Assembly: GCF_004364555.1 (NCBI RefSeq)
Contig: NZ_SOAM01000001.1
Coordinates: forward strand, 806,001 to 870,000
DNA length: 64,000 nt
Reading direction: 5' to 3'
DNA from: Amnibacterium kyonggiense
Lineage (GTDB): Bacteria > Actinomycetota > Actinomycetes > Actinomycetales > Microbacteriaceae
The position numbers and the translations under genes were made by a program. How positions within the stretch are numbered: position 1 is the stretch's first letter; each line of letters opens with the position of its first letter. Under the pieces are notes generated by a model. That model did not search any database, was not told where the DNA came from, and was given only the letters and a program-made list of their open reading frames with translations. This document shows, piece after piece, positions 8,748 through 16,286 of this stretch.

Positions 8748-9341
8748 TCAGCGCGCTCGGTGGACGATCCGCCGGGCGCGCTGCTCCGGGACGCCGAGGA
8801 CGAGGAGGCTCGTCGTTGCCGCCGTGTCGTCGCCGTAAGCAGCGTGCTCCTCGCTGGCGAGGGTGAAGACGATCCACTGCGCGATTCGCCCGAGCGTTTC
8901 TGCGGGAAGGTGGCGAGTGAACGCGCCGCTCGCCTGTCCCTCTCGGACGAGGTCGGCCAGGGCCGTGTCGACCGGAGCGAGCAGGTCGTGGATCTCATCG
9001 CCGTACTCGCTGCGCCGCAGCTCGAGCAGCACTCGGTAGCGGTCGATCACGGGCCAGATGCGGGTCACGTATCGTGCCCATGCCTCGGCGGGGTCCGCGG
9101 GCTCGGCGGTGCTGCGGTGAAGCGCATCGAGGAGCTTCGAGGCCGCGGTCTGCGCGATCGCTCGGATGAGGTCGGCGCGGGTGGGGAAGTGACCGTACAC
9201 GGTCCGCCGCACCACGCCGGTCGCTTCGGCGATGTCGTTCATGCCGGCGTTCGGGCGCCGCCCGAGCACGTCGAGCGCGACCTCGATGATCCGTGCCCGG
9301 GTATCGCCCGGCCGGCTCGGTCCGGCAGCGTCGCTCGCCAC
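8748..9341 (-). CDS. TetR/AcrR family transcriptional regulator
   Basis: About 197 residues. The HTH reads TRARIIEVALDVLGRRPNAG, then MNDIAEATGVVRRTVYGHFPTRADLI; the ligand domain (YVTRIWPVIDRYRVLLELRR) follows. GTG at 9341 or 9359 can serve as start; 9341 leaves the palindromic operators free. Divergent from an epoxide hydrolase, with two operators between, it is probably the repressor of both genes. Confidence 0.88.
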   Translation of the reverse strand: MASDAAGPSRPGDTRARIIEVALDVLGRRPNAGMNDIAEATGVVRRTVYGHFPTRADLIRAIAQTAASKLLDALHRSTAEPADPAEAWARYVTRIWPVIDRYRVLLELRRSEYGDEIHDLLAPVDTALADLVREGQASGAFTRHLPAETLGRIAQWIVFTLASEEHAAYGDDTAATTSLLVLGVPEQRARRIVHRAR

Positions 9342-9351
9342 GGCTCGAGGA

Positions 9352-9399
9352 TTGCACACGCATGTGCAACGATGGCCGAATTGCACAACAGTGTGCAAT
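9352..9399. promoter_or_regulatory. Two TetR-type operators
   Basis: TTGCACACGCATGTGCAA (9352-9369) and ATTGCACA-N4-TGTGCAAT (9380-9399) are two copies of the palindrome TTGCACA-N4-TGTGCAA, 29 bp centre to centre. They lie between the TetR and epoxide hydrolase starts and would let the repressor cover both promoters. Confidence 0.75.
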
Positions 9400-9431
9400 C
9401 CGTGCGAGGTGCTGGGGTGAGGAGAGGCGCG

Positions 9432-10583
9432 ATGACGGAGGAACCAGGCGAGCTGCGGCCGTACCAGGTGGCGGTGCCGGATGCGGATGTCGACGACCTG
9501 CGAAGGAGGCTCGCGCACACGCGGTGGCCGGTCGCGGAGACGGTGACCGACTGGTCGCAAGGCGTGCGGATCCAGGACCTGAAGGCGCTGACCGACAGGT
9601 GGGCGCAGGACTACGACTGGCGCCGCTTCGAGCGGAAGCTGAACCGCTACCCGCATTTGATGACGGAGATCGACGGCGTCGACATCCACGTCCTCCACGT
9701 GCGGTCGGAGCATCCGGATGCGCTGCCGCTGCTGCTGACGCACGGCTGGCCCGGGTCGAATGCGGACTTCCTCAAGCTGATCCAACCGCTGGTCGACCCG
9801 GTCGCGTACGGCGGTGAGGCGGCGGACGCGTTCGACGTGGTCGCGCCGTCGATGCCCGGCTTCGGCTTCTCGGGGTCGCCGACCACGACCGGCTGGACCG
9901 TGCAGCGAACCGCTGCGGCGTGGATCGAGCTGATGCGCCGCCTCGGCTACGAGCGGTGGGCGGCGCAGGGCGGGGACTGGGGGGCGATGGTGACGACGGC
10001 GCTCGCGGCGCAGGAGCCGGCGGGTCTCCTGGGGGTCCACCTGCATTCGGCCTACGCGTTCCCGTCAGCGCTGCCCGAGACGCTTGACCCGGACGAGCAA
10101 GCGGCGGTCGACGGGCTCGCCCGGTACTCGGGGGAGCTGGGCGGGTCGAATCATCTGCAGGGCACGAGGCCGCAGACCGTCGGGTTCGCGCTGGCGGATT
10201 CGCCGGTGGGGCAGGCCGCATGGCTCTTTGAGAAGTACCAGGCCAAGACGGACAACTCCGGGCGGGTCGAGGACGCGATCAGCGTCACGGACATGCTCGA
10301 TCAGATCTCGCTCGCTTGGTTCACGAACACGGCGGCCTCCTCGGCGCGGATCTACTGGGAGAACCGGAACCTCGGCGCGTCGGGCCCGATCGTGACGCTG
10401 CCGGTCGCGGTCACGGTCTTCCCGAAGGACCTGCCCCTCCCGCCGCGCCACTGGATCGAAGCCGCGTACCCGAATCTCCTCCTCCTCCACCAGGCGAAGC
10501 GCGGCGGTCACTTCGCCGCGCTCGAGCAGCCGGAGGTGTTGGTGCGCGATCTCCGTGCGGGTCTGCGGGCTCTCCGATCCTGA
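9432..10583 (+). CDS. Epoxide hydrolase (EHN-type alpha/beta hydrolase)
   Basis: 383 residues. The N-terminal EHN region (YQVAVPDADVDDLRRRLAHTR, YDWRRFERKLNRYPHL) is followed by the alpha/beta core with HGWPGS, PSMPGFGFSG, nucleophile Asp182 in AAQGGDWGAMV, and the C-terminal His in KRGGHFAALEQPE. These are all the marks of microsomal-type bacterial epoxide hydrolases, which convert epoxides to diols in the cytosol. ATG at 9432 has GGAG upstream. It is divergent from, and probably repressed by, the TetR. Confidence 0.93.
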   Translation: MTEEPGELRPYQVAVPDADVDDLRRRLAHTRWPVAETVTDWSQGVRIQDLKALTDRWAQDYDWRRFERKLNRYPHLMTEIDGVDIHVLHVRSEHPDALPLLLTHGWPGSNADFLKLIQPLVDPVAYGGEAADAFDVVAPSMPGFGFSGSPTTTGWTVQRTAAAWIELMRRLGYERWAAQGGDWGAMVTTALAAQEPAGLLGVHLHSAYAFPSALPETLDPDEQAAVDGLARYSGELGGSNHLQGTRPQTVGFALADSPVGQAAWLFEKYQAKTDNSGRVEDAISVTDMLDQISLAWFTNTAASSARIYWENRNLGASGPIVTLPVAVTVFPKDLPLPPRHWIEAAYPNLLLLHQAKRGGHFAALEQPEVLVRDLRAGLRALRS

Positions 10584-10608
10584 CCGCGACAGAATGGTCC
10601 CCTGCGGG

Positions 10609-11580
10609 TCACGTCGACGCGAAGGCGCTCCGATACGCGCTGGGCGTGGTACCCACGATGCGGTGGAAGTGGCTGCGCAGGTTGTGGGCCGATCCAAGTC
10701 CCGCTTGCGCGGCGATCTGATCGAGGCCCAGGTCGGTGGCTTCGAGTAGTTCGCGGGCGCGGTCGAGGCGAGCGCGGAGCAGCCATTGCAGCGGTGGATG
10801 ACCGGTGTCCTCGACGAACCTGCGGGCGAAGGTGCGGGATGAGACGCCGGCGTGCGCGGCGAGCTCGGCGACCGTCAGCGGCTCGCCGAGCCGGCCCAGA
10901 GCCCACTCGCGGGTGCGGGCGAAGGTGCTGCCGGTCCGCTCGGGCAGGGCGTGGGGGAGGTACTGCGCCTGGCCGCCCGAGCGGTACGGGGCCGCGACGA
11001 TCTGCCGTGCGACGTCCGCCGCGACGCGGACGCCGTGATCGCGCCGGATCAGGTGCAGGCAGAGGTCGATCCCCGCCGCGACGCCAGCGGAGGTGAGCAC
11101 CCGCCCTTCGTCGACGAAGAGCACGTCGGGATCGACCGTCACCCTCGGGTACCGTGCCGCGAGCTCGGCGGCCTGCTGCCAGTGCGTCGTCGCGCGGTGC
11201 CCGTCGAGCAGGCCGGCAGCGGCGAGCGCGAAGGCGCCGGTGCAGACCGAGACGATCCGTGCTCCGCGGGCAGCAGCGTCTCGCAGCGCTCGGATCGCCG
11301 CCGGGTCGATCGGCGAGGCGAGGTCGGCGTAGCCCGGCACGATCACGGTGTCCGAGTACTCCAGGGCTTCGACGCCCCGCTCGACGGCGTAGCCGAAGCC
11401 GCCGGCCGCAGGGACGACACCCCGGCGGATGCCGGCCATGGTGACCTCGTACGGTGCGCCGTGGCGGCGCCGGAACATCTGCATCGGGATGCCGACGTCG
11501 AGTGCGAGCGCGGACTCGAGCACCAGCACCACAATCCGGTGCTCCCTCGGCTGCTTCCGTTCCTCCTCGACGCGCGTCAT
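10609..11580 (-). CDS. GlxA-family transcriptional regulator (DJ-1/PfpI plus AraC HTH)
   Basis: 323 residues. Residues about 15-185 form a DJ-1/PfpI domain (HRIVVLVLESALALDVGIP, VIVPGY, SVCTGAFALAAAGLLDG with the nucleophile-elbow Cys). Residues about 215-320 hold two AraC-type HTH motifs (LTVAELAAHAGVSSRTFARRF, IAAQAGLGSAHNLRSHFHRI, GTTPSAYR). It is a cytosolic DNA-binding regulator. It is divergent from an MFS permease, the likely target; the ligand is unknown. Confidence 0.93.
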   Translation of the reverse strand: MTRVEEERKQPREHRIVVLVLESALALDVGIPMQMFRRRHGAPYEVTMAGIRRGVVPAAGGFGYAVERGVEALEYSDTVIVPGYADLASPIDPAAIRALRDAAARGARIVSVCTGAFALAAAGLLDGHRATTHWQQAAELAARYPRVTVDPDVLFVDEGRVLTSAGVAAGIDLCLHLIRRDHGVRVAADVARQIVAAPYRSGGQAQYLPHALPERTGSTFARTREWALGRLGEPLTVAELAAHAGVSSRTFARRFVEDTGHPPLQWLLRARLDRARELLEATDLGLDQIAAQAGLGSAHNLRSHFHRIVGTTPSAYRSAFAST

Positions 11581-11642
11581 GGCTCGAATGATACGAATAT
11601 TGGCATTGCTGCCGCTCGTGCGCGCCAGCGTTCCTCGCGACG

Positions 11643-12836
11643 ATGCTCGACGTGCCGTCCCCCCGAAGTGCAGTCGTCCGTCACCTGACCGTCGCTCAGG
11701 GGCTGTCGGTCGCGGGAAGCACCGTCGATCTGACCCTCACCGGGATCGTCGGGGCGCGCATCGCTCCGACGCCGGCTCTCGCGACGGTGCCCTACTCGCT
11801 GGTCTTCCTCGTCGCCGGTCTCTGCACGTTCGGGGTGTCGAGAGCGATCGGCCGCCTCGGACATCGCCGTGTCTTCGTCGCTGCCCCGATCGCGGCTGCG
11901 GTGTCCGGGTGCGTGTCCGCTGCCGGGGTCCAGCTGCAGCAGTTCTGGCTGTTCTGCGTCGGGACCGCGCTGATCGGCGTCTATCAGGCCGGCAGCGGGT
12001 ACTACCGGTACCTCGCGGCCGAGTCGATGCCGCGCGAGCGGGCTCGTGCGGTCAGCTCGGTCCTCGCGGGTGGACTGGTCGCGGCGCTCGTCGGTCCGTT
12101 CCTCGCCACCGCGCTCGGCGGTCTCACCTCCACGCCCTTCGTCGGCTCCTACCTGCTCGTCGCCGTCCTCGGCGCCGCGGCGTCGGCATGGAACACCCGG
12201 CTCGTCGAGCCGTTGGCGGGAGGCCGGGTGGCGGTGGCGGTGGCGGTGGCTCCGCCTCGGGCGCGTCGCGAGCTCTGGCAGCAGCCGGGTCTCATCGCCG
12301 GTACCGCGGCGGCGCTGCTCGCCGCCGGGACGATGATGGCCATGATGACGGCCGGCCCCATCCTCGGGCTCGCGACCGGCAGGACCCCGGTGGAGGCTGC
12401 GTTCGGCGTGCAGCTGCACATGATCGGCATGTACGCACCGGGACTCGTCGTCGCGAGGGCGATGGCCCGGGTTGGCGAAAGGGTCGTCGCGATCGGCGGA
12501 TGCGTGCTGGTGCTCGCAGCAGGACTCACGGCAGCGACCGCGACCTCGCTGGCGGCCTACCTGGCGGCGATGCTCCTGATCGGCGTGGGCTGGAACCTCG
12601 GGTACGGCGCCGGAAGCGCGATGATCACCGCCCACCACCGACCCGCGGAACGAGGACGGGTGCAGCCGATCGCGGAAGCGCTCATCATCGCCGCGCAGGT
12701 CCTCGCATCGGCGTTCGCAGTCGCTTTCACGTCGGTCACCGGGTGGCACGCGCTCGGCTGGTGCTGCCTTGCTGCGGCGGCCGTCGTCGCCGTCGTGGTT
12801 CTTCGCGCCCGACCAGGCCTCATCCGCGCCGTCTGA
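11643..12836 (+). CDS. MFS transporter (12 TM)
   Basis: 397 residues of hydrophobic major-facilitator sequence, with the loop motif FGVSRAIGRLGHRRVFV between TM2 and TM3 and a Pro/Gly-rich second half. It is probably a drug or metabolite/H+ exporter in the cytoplasmic membrane. The ATG at 11643 is 62 bp from the divergent GlxA-type regulator start. The gene converges on a truncated dehydrogenase, leaving 16 bp between stops. Confidence 0.88.
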   Translation: MLDVPSPRSAVVRHLTVAQGLSVAGSTVDLTLTGIVGARIAPTPALATVPYSLVFLVAGLCTFGVSRAIGRLGHRRVFVAAPIAAAVSGCVSAAGVQLQQFWLFCVGTALIGVYQAGSGYYRYLAAESMPRERARAVSSVLAGGLVAALVGPFLATALGGLTSTPFVGSYLLVAVLGAAASAWNTRLVEPLAGGRVAVAVAVAPPRARRELWQQPGLIAGTAAALLAAGTMMAMMTAGPILGLATGRTPVEAAFGVQLHMIGMYAPGLVVARAMARVGERVVAIGGCVLVLAAGLTAATATSLAAYLAAMLLIGVGWNLGYGAGSAMITAHHRPAERGRVQPIAEALIIAAQVLASAFAVAFTSVTGWHALGWCCLAAAAVVAVVVLRARPGLIRAV

Positions 12837-12852
12837 CGCGGCGAGGTCCCGC

Positions 12853-13191
12853 TCAGTCGATCTTCACGACGAGCTTCGTCGCGGAGACCCCGCGTCGCTG
12901 CAGGTCGAGGGCCTCCTGGACCTCCGCGAGGCCGCACCCCGCGATCGTCGGCGCCGGCGCGATGCGGTACCGGTGCTCCGCGTGCGCAGCGGGCAGGTAC
13001 TCGCCGTAGATCGCCGAGCTGACCATGGTGTGCTTGATGCTGGACCCGAAGATGAACCGCGCGCGGACACCGTGCAGCCGGGAGGAGAGCAGCAAAGGCG
13101 TCATGTGACCCACGAGCGCCGTGACGACGCGGACGCGATCCAGTGGTCGGCCGTGTACGAGTCGGCCGAGGTCCCCCGGTGGCGTCCCCAT
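12853..13191 (-). pseudogene. C-terminal fragment of a zinc-type/quinone oxidoreductase-like dehydrogenase
   Basis: The open frame encodes only about 112 residues against roughly 320-350 for the family. What remains resembles the end of the medium-chain dehydrogenase fold (ALVGHMTPLLLSSRLHG, AIYGEYLPAAH, ALDLQRRGVSATKLVVKID). The N-terminal catalytic and Rossmann halves are missing, and the homology stops within a few bases of the att-like repeat at 13205. The gene therefore appears cut by integration or excision at that site. A short protein could still be made from the ATG at 13191. Confidence 0.65.
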
Positions 13192-13204
13192 CGCGACCCG
13201 CCTG

Positions 13205-13264
13205 CGATCCGCGCAGATGAGCCGATCGGGTGGGCCCCGTGGGGCTCGAACCCACGACCCGCGG
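13205..13264 (-). other. Left att-like site: 3' end of a tRNA-like gene
   Basis: A 30-bp core (13221-13250, GCCGATCGGG through GGGGCTCGAA) is repeated exactly at 32552-32581. The flanking CGATCCGCGCA upstream of each core is also shared. Read on the minus strand the site has a perfect T-arm (GTGGG TTCGAGC CCCAC) followed by acceptor-like GGGGCCCA. No 5' tRNA half with a pairing GGGCCCC is found to the right, so this is a fragment. It is the probable left boundary of the island. Confidence 0.75.
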
Positions 13265-13603
13265 AGTGGAGATAGTGGGTTCGCGTGAGATCACGGGAAG
13301 TAGCAGATCGTTGATCTGACGCGGATCGAGGTGCAGTTCGCTCACAGGAGATCGCACCCGATACTGCTAAATGTTCGGAATAGATTCGGAGTTCGGGCCC
13401 GCGCGCCGAACCCACTAACTGGTGCTGTGGCGCCCCGTCTTCGTGCTGCCTCGGTAGCAGGGACACGAGACGCTTCGGCTTGAAGTGGCGCTATTCGCCT
13501 CCGTCTCGCGAGGAAGTGTCTCGCCACTCATCAGCTGCGCGACGCGGCTGGGTTGGGTTGATTCAGGTGAACCGCAGAGATCGGGGTGTCTTGACAGCGG
13601 AGT
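13265..13603. other. Non-coding stretch at left end of island
   Basis: No convincing gene. It holds a short match to the integrase 3' end (around 13369-13390, ATGTTCGGAATAGATTCGG), one copy of the 24-bp dispersed repeat and a half copy at about 13503. It is probably a scar of earlier integration events. Confidence 0.5.
13448..13471 (+). repeat. 24-bp dispersed repeat, outlying copy
   Basis: Starts GCCTCGGTAGCAGGG and ends ACGAGAC, matching the core AGCAGGG and the right arm of the repeat family found at 33-64 kb. It is the only copy left of 33 kb. The left arm is degenerate. Confidence 0.55.
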
Positions 13604-13631
13604 GGGGCCCGTCCTTCTGCGGACGAGCCCC
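13604..13631 (-). terminator. Hairpin downstream of Dabb gene
   Basis: GGGGCCCGTCC and GGACGAGCCCC form a stem around a TTCTGC loop, just past the Dabb stop codon at 13643. It is a likely intrinsic or stabilising 3' structure. A second, perfect 12-bp hairpin (13658-13685, GGCGCTGCCGTC with its complement and a 4-base loop) lies inside the last codons of the gene. Confidence 0.6.
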
Positions 13632-13642
13632 GCTCGCCTGGG

Positions 13643-14050
13643 TCAATCCTGTGGATTGGCGCTGCCGTCGTATGACGGCAGCGCCTGCACGAGGGCGGTG
13701 AGTCCGGGATCCTCCGCGTACCTTCTGCGGTGCAGTTCTGCGATCTTCTGGTGGATGGTCGGGTCGGTCGAGTCGGTGATGTCGAAGGAGACGAACCGAT
13801 CGACGAGTGGGAGCCCGATCTCGTCCGTGTGTCGGTGAGCGGGGGCCTTCAAGTACTCCCAGTAGCCGTCGAGGTCATCGAGGACATACATCGCGCCCCA
13901 CTCGAAGTCGCCGCCCACGTCTGGGCCCACGACGTAGCTGCGGACCGACGGGATCACCTCGCCCTGATTGCGGAGGCTAGCGAAAGCGGCCTCCTTGGCG
14001 TCTTCGGAGGCGCCGGCGTTGAGGGTCATGCGGACGATGTGTGCAATCAC
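13643..14050 (-). CDS. Dabb (stress-responsive A/B barrel) domain protein
   Basis: 135 residues from a GTG at 14050 with the Shine-Dalgarno AAAAAGGAGATCAAC. VIAHIVRMTLNAGASEDAKEA, then PSVRSYVVGPDVG, EWGAMYVLDDLDGYWEYL and HRHTDEIGLPLVDRF fit the small dimeric alpha-beta barrel Dabb fold, whose members bind or degrade small ligands. It follows the DHA2 permease by about 60 bp on the same strand and is probably co-transcribed under the TetR. It may help detoxify the exporter's substrate (inference). Confidence 0.85.
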   Translation of the reverse strand: MIAHIVRMTLNAGASEDAKEAAFASLRNQGEVIPSVRSYVVGPDVGGDFEWGAMYVLDDLDGYWEYLKAPAHRHTDEIGLPLVDRFVSFDITDSTDPTIHQKIAELHRRRYAEDPGLTALVQALPSYDGSANPQD

Positions 14051-14063
14051 GTTGATCTCCTTT

Positions 14064-14104
14064 TTGGGGTTGGGGTTGGGGTTGGGGTTGCGTTTGGGGT
14101 TGGA
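14064..14104 (+). repeat. TTGGGG tandem repeat, G-quadruplex-capable
   Basis: Four perfect TTGGGG units (14064-14087) are followed by TTGCGT and a further TTTGGGGTTGG. Four runs of four G separated by TT satisfy the G-quadruplex rule on the + strand, the template strand for the flanking minus-strand genes. It fills the gap between the DHA2 permease stop and the Dabb ribosome site. Confidence 0.85.
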
Positions 14105-14112
14105 GGAGTGGC

Positions 14113-15555
14113 TCAGCGGCCGTCTGTCCTGTCGCGGAGCAGCAGCCGCACGACGGCCGCGACGAGGGCGAGTGCAGCCGCGCCGAGGAAGACCCAAGAG
14201 AAGCCGCCGGTAAGGGCCGTGGCAGCGTCGAGGCCCCGGGCTTCGAGCGCGCCGGTGCGAGCGGTGGCGACGGAGCTGAGCACCGCGAGGCCGAGCGCTC
14301 CGCCGACCTGTTGGCTGGTGTTCACCAGGCCGCCGGCGAGGCCGGCGTCGCGGTCGGGCACGTCCTCGACCGCCAGCTGGGTGGCCGCCACGGCGGCGCC
14401 GCCGAGGCCGACGCCGATGACGATCGTCGGGCCGAGGACGGCGGTCGCGAACACCGCGGTGCTCGGCGCGGCGGCGAGCCAGACGAGGCCGGCGGCCAGG
14501 ATCAGCAGGGCTCCGATGAGGGTCCGCTTCGAGCCGAGGCGGACGACGGCGGCGGGCACCAGGCCGGCGGTCAGGACTAGGGCGCCGGCGAGGGGGAGCT
14601 GGCTCAGGCCGGCGGCCAAGGCGTTGTATCCGAGGACCGCCTGCAGGAAGACGGACAGTGCGAAGAAGAGCGCGACCATCCCGGCGCCGAGGAGCAGGGT
14701 GATCGCGTTGCCGCTCGAGAGCCGCCGGTTGCGGAACAGCGTGAGCGGGACCAGGGGCAGGGCGGTCCGCCGCTCGACCGCGACGAACGCCGCCGCGAGC
14801 GCGATCGCGGTCGCCCCGAGGCCGAGCGTCAGAGGCGAGGCGGGGCCGCGCTGCTCGAGCGCGCTGAGCGCGCCGACCGCGGCGACAAGCGCTCCGGTGA
14901 TGAGGGTCGCACCGGGGAGGTCCAGGCGCTCGCGGACCGTAGCGGCGTCTCGAGCGACGAGACGAGCGGTCCCGAGGACGGCGATGACTCCGACGGGGAT
15001 GTTGACGAAGAAGATCGCCTGCCACCCGAGAGCGGCGGTGAGCACGCCGCCGAGCAGAACGCCCGCGGCGGAGCCAATGCCGGCGACCGCGCCCCAGATG
15101 CCGAGCGCCTTCGTCCGATCCGCCGCCGCGGGGAAGAGCCGCGTCACCAGCGCGAGGGCGGCCGGCGCGAGCATCGCCGCGGACCCGCCCTGGGCCGCAC
15201 GGGCACCGAGCAGGATGCCGCTCGTCGGCGACAGCCCGGCGACGGCAGAGGCGAGCACGAACGCACCGGTTCCGACGAGGAACAGGCGGCGGTGGCCGTA
15301 CCGGTCGCCGAGCCTGCCGCCGAGCAGGAGCAGGCCGCCGAACGCGAGCACGTAGGCGGTGATGACCCACGGGAGGTCGCCGGTGCCCATGCCAAGGTGG
15401 GCGCCGATCTCCGGCAGTGCGATGTTCACGATCGAGGCGTCCAGCACGACGAGGAACTGCGCGAGCGCGAGGAAGCCGAGTGCGCTCCACCGCCCTCGCG
15501 CGGGCGGGGGCGACTCGAGGGGGACGAGGGGCGGGTGGGACAGGGTCGTGGACAC
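14113..15555 (-). CDS. DHA2-family MFS drug exporter (14 TM)
   Basis: 480 residues. It carries the typical QacA/EmrB features: LVVLDASIVNIALPEIG (TM1 motif D1), LPWVITAYVLAFGGLLLLGGRLGDRYGHRR (motif A region, 14-TM class), and ALGWQAIFFVNIPVGV in the middle. It is a cytoplasmic-membrane proton antiporter for hydrophobic or cationic drugs. GTG at 15555 is chosen because GGAGGAAATC precedes it; a TTG at 15567 is within that ribosome site. It lies directly downstream of a TetR gene with a palindromic operator between, so expression is probably drug-inducible. Confidence 0.93.
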   Translation of the reverse strand: MSTTLSHPPLVPLESPPPARGRWSALGFLALAQFLVVLDASIVNIALPEIGAHLGMGTGDLPWVITAYVLAFGGLLLLGGRLGDRYGHRRLFLVGTGAFVLASAVAGLSPTSGILLGARAAQGGSAAMLAPAALALVTRLFPAAADRTKALGIWGAVAGIGSAAGVLLGGVLTAALGWQAIFFVNIPVGVIAVLGTARLVARDAATVRERLDLPGATLITGALVAAVGALSALEQRGPASPLTLGLGATAIALAAAFVAVERRTALPLVPLTLFRNRRLSSGNAITLLLGAGMVALFFALSVFLQAVLGYNALAAGLSQLPLAGALVLTAGLVPAAVVRLGSKRTLIGALLILAAGLVWLAAAPSTAVFATAVLGPTIVIGVGLGGAAVAATQLAVEDVPDRDAGLAGGLVNTSQQVGGALGLAVLSSVATARTGALEARGLDAATALTGGFSWVFLGAAALALVAAVVRLLLRDRTDGR

Positions 15556-15571
15556 GATTTCCTCCAATTGT

Positions 15572-15589
15572 TGAGTGTTTGGTCACTCA
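15572..15589. promoter_or_regulatory. Operator upstream of DHA2 exporter
   Basis: TGAGTG-TTTGGT-CACTCA is a perfect 6+6+6 inverted repeat just before the exporter ribosome site. A one-mismatch copy lies upstream of the TetR gene at 16203. It is probably the binding site of that TetR. Confidence 0.7.
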
Positions 15590-15643
15590 CCTAGCGACCA
15601 CAGGGGCCGCGACGTGGTGCCCGTCGGCGCGGACGGCCGGGGT

Positions 15644-16201
15644 TCAGGGGTGGCGGATGCCCTGCGCGAGCAGGCGCGCCCAGGGCTCGGGGGTCTCGTC
15701 GAGCCCGGTGATCGCGATCAGGTGGCAGAGCTGGCCGAACGCGATGAACCGCTGCACCTGCTCGCCGCTCGCTCCCGAGCGCTCGGACGCGAACGTCACG
15801 ACGCGGGCGAGCCCGTCGCGGAGGGCTTCGGCGATGACCGGTTCGCCAGCGGCGGACTGGGCGTGGACCTGCAGGAGGAGGAGCGATCGATCGGCGATGA
15901 GATCCGCGTAGGCGCCGCCCATCGCGTCCAGCACGGCCTCCGGACCGTTGTCGTCGGCGCGGTCGGCGCCGGCCCGCAGTGCCTCAAGGACCTGGTCGAA
16001 ACAGGACTCGAGAGCGGCGACGAACAGGGCGTCCTTGCCGGGAAACAGCTTGAACACGTACGCCGGCGAGATCTTCGCCTCGTTCGCGACGTCCGCCACC
16101 GTCGTGCCGTGGTAGCCGCCGACGGCGAAGCGGCGGACGGCTGCGGCGGCGACCACAGGGCGGCGCAGCTCGGCGGTGGAGAGGATCGTGCTCGACGGCA
16201 T
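15644..16201 (-). CDS. TetR/AcrR family regulator of the exporter operon
   Basis: 185 residues. The HTH spans AVRRFAVGGYHGTTVADVA and ISPAYVFKLFPGKDALF; a helical ligand domain follows (LLLLQVHAQSAAGEPVIAEALRDGL). ATG at 16201. It precedes the DHA2 exporter and Dabb gene on the same strand. Matching operators in front of itself and of the exporter suggest autorepression plus control of efflux. Confidence 0.9.
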   Translation of the reverse strand: MPSSTILSTAELRRPVVAAAAVRRFAVGGYHGTTVADVANEAKISPAYVFKLFPGKDALFVAALESCFDQVLEALRAGADRADDNGPEAVLDAMGGAYADLIADRSLLLLQVHAQSAAGEPVIAEALRDGLARVVTFASERSGASGEQVQRFIAFGQLCHLIAITGLDETPEPWARLLAQGIRHP

Positions 16202-16202
16202 G

Positions 16203-16220
16203 TGAGTGACTATACACACA
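16203..16220. promoter_or_regulatory. Operator upstream of TetR gene
   Basis: TGAGTG-ACTATA-CACACA matches the exporter operator TGAGTG-N6-CACTCA with one arm mismatch and directly abuts the TetR start, as expected for autoregulation. Confidence 0.65.
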
Positions 16221-16286
16221 CTTGCGACGACTGTCTCGCCGGGCCCTCGGGAGGGCACTCCTGCCCGACTGCATGTCGATGGCCCC

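Noticed and set aside
8673-9431. Long N-terminal extension of the epoxide hydrolase frame
   Set aside because: It is antisense to the TetR gene and contains its operators; the family start and ribosome site are at 9432.
13643-15586. Single 647-residue protein joining the exporter region and Dabb gene
   Set aside because: The upstream part is an out-of-frame shadow of the DHA2 exporter; the Dabb gene has its own ribosome site and GTG.
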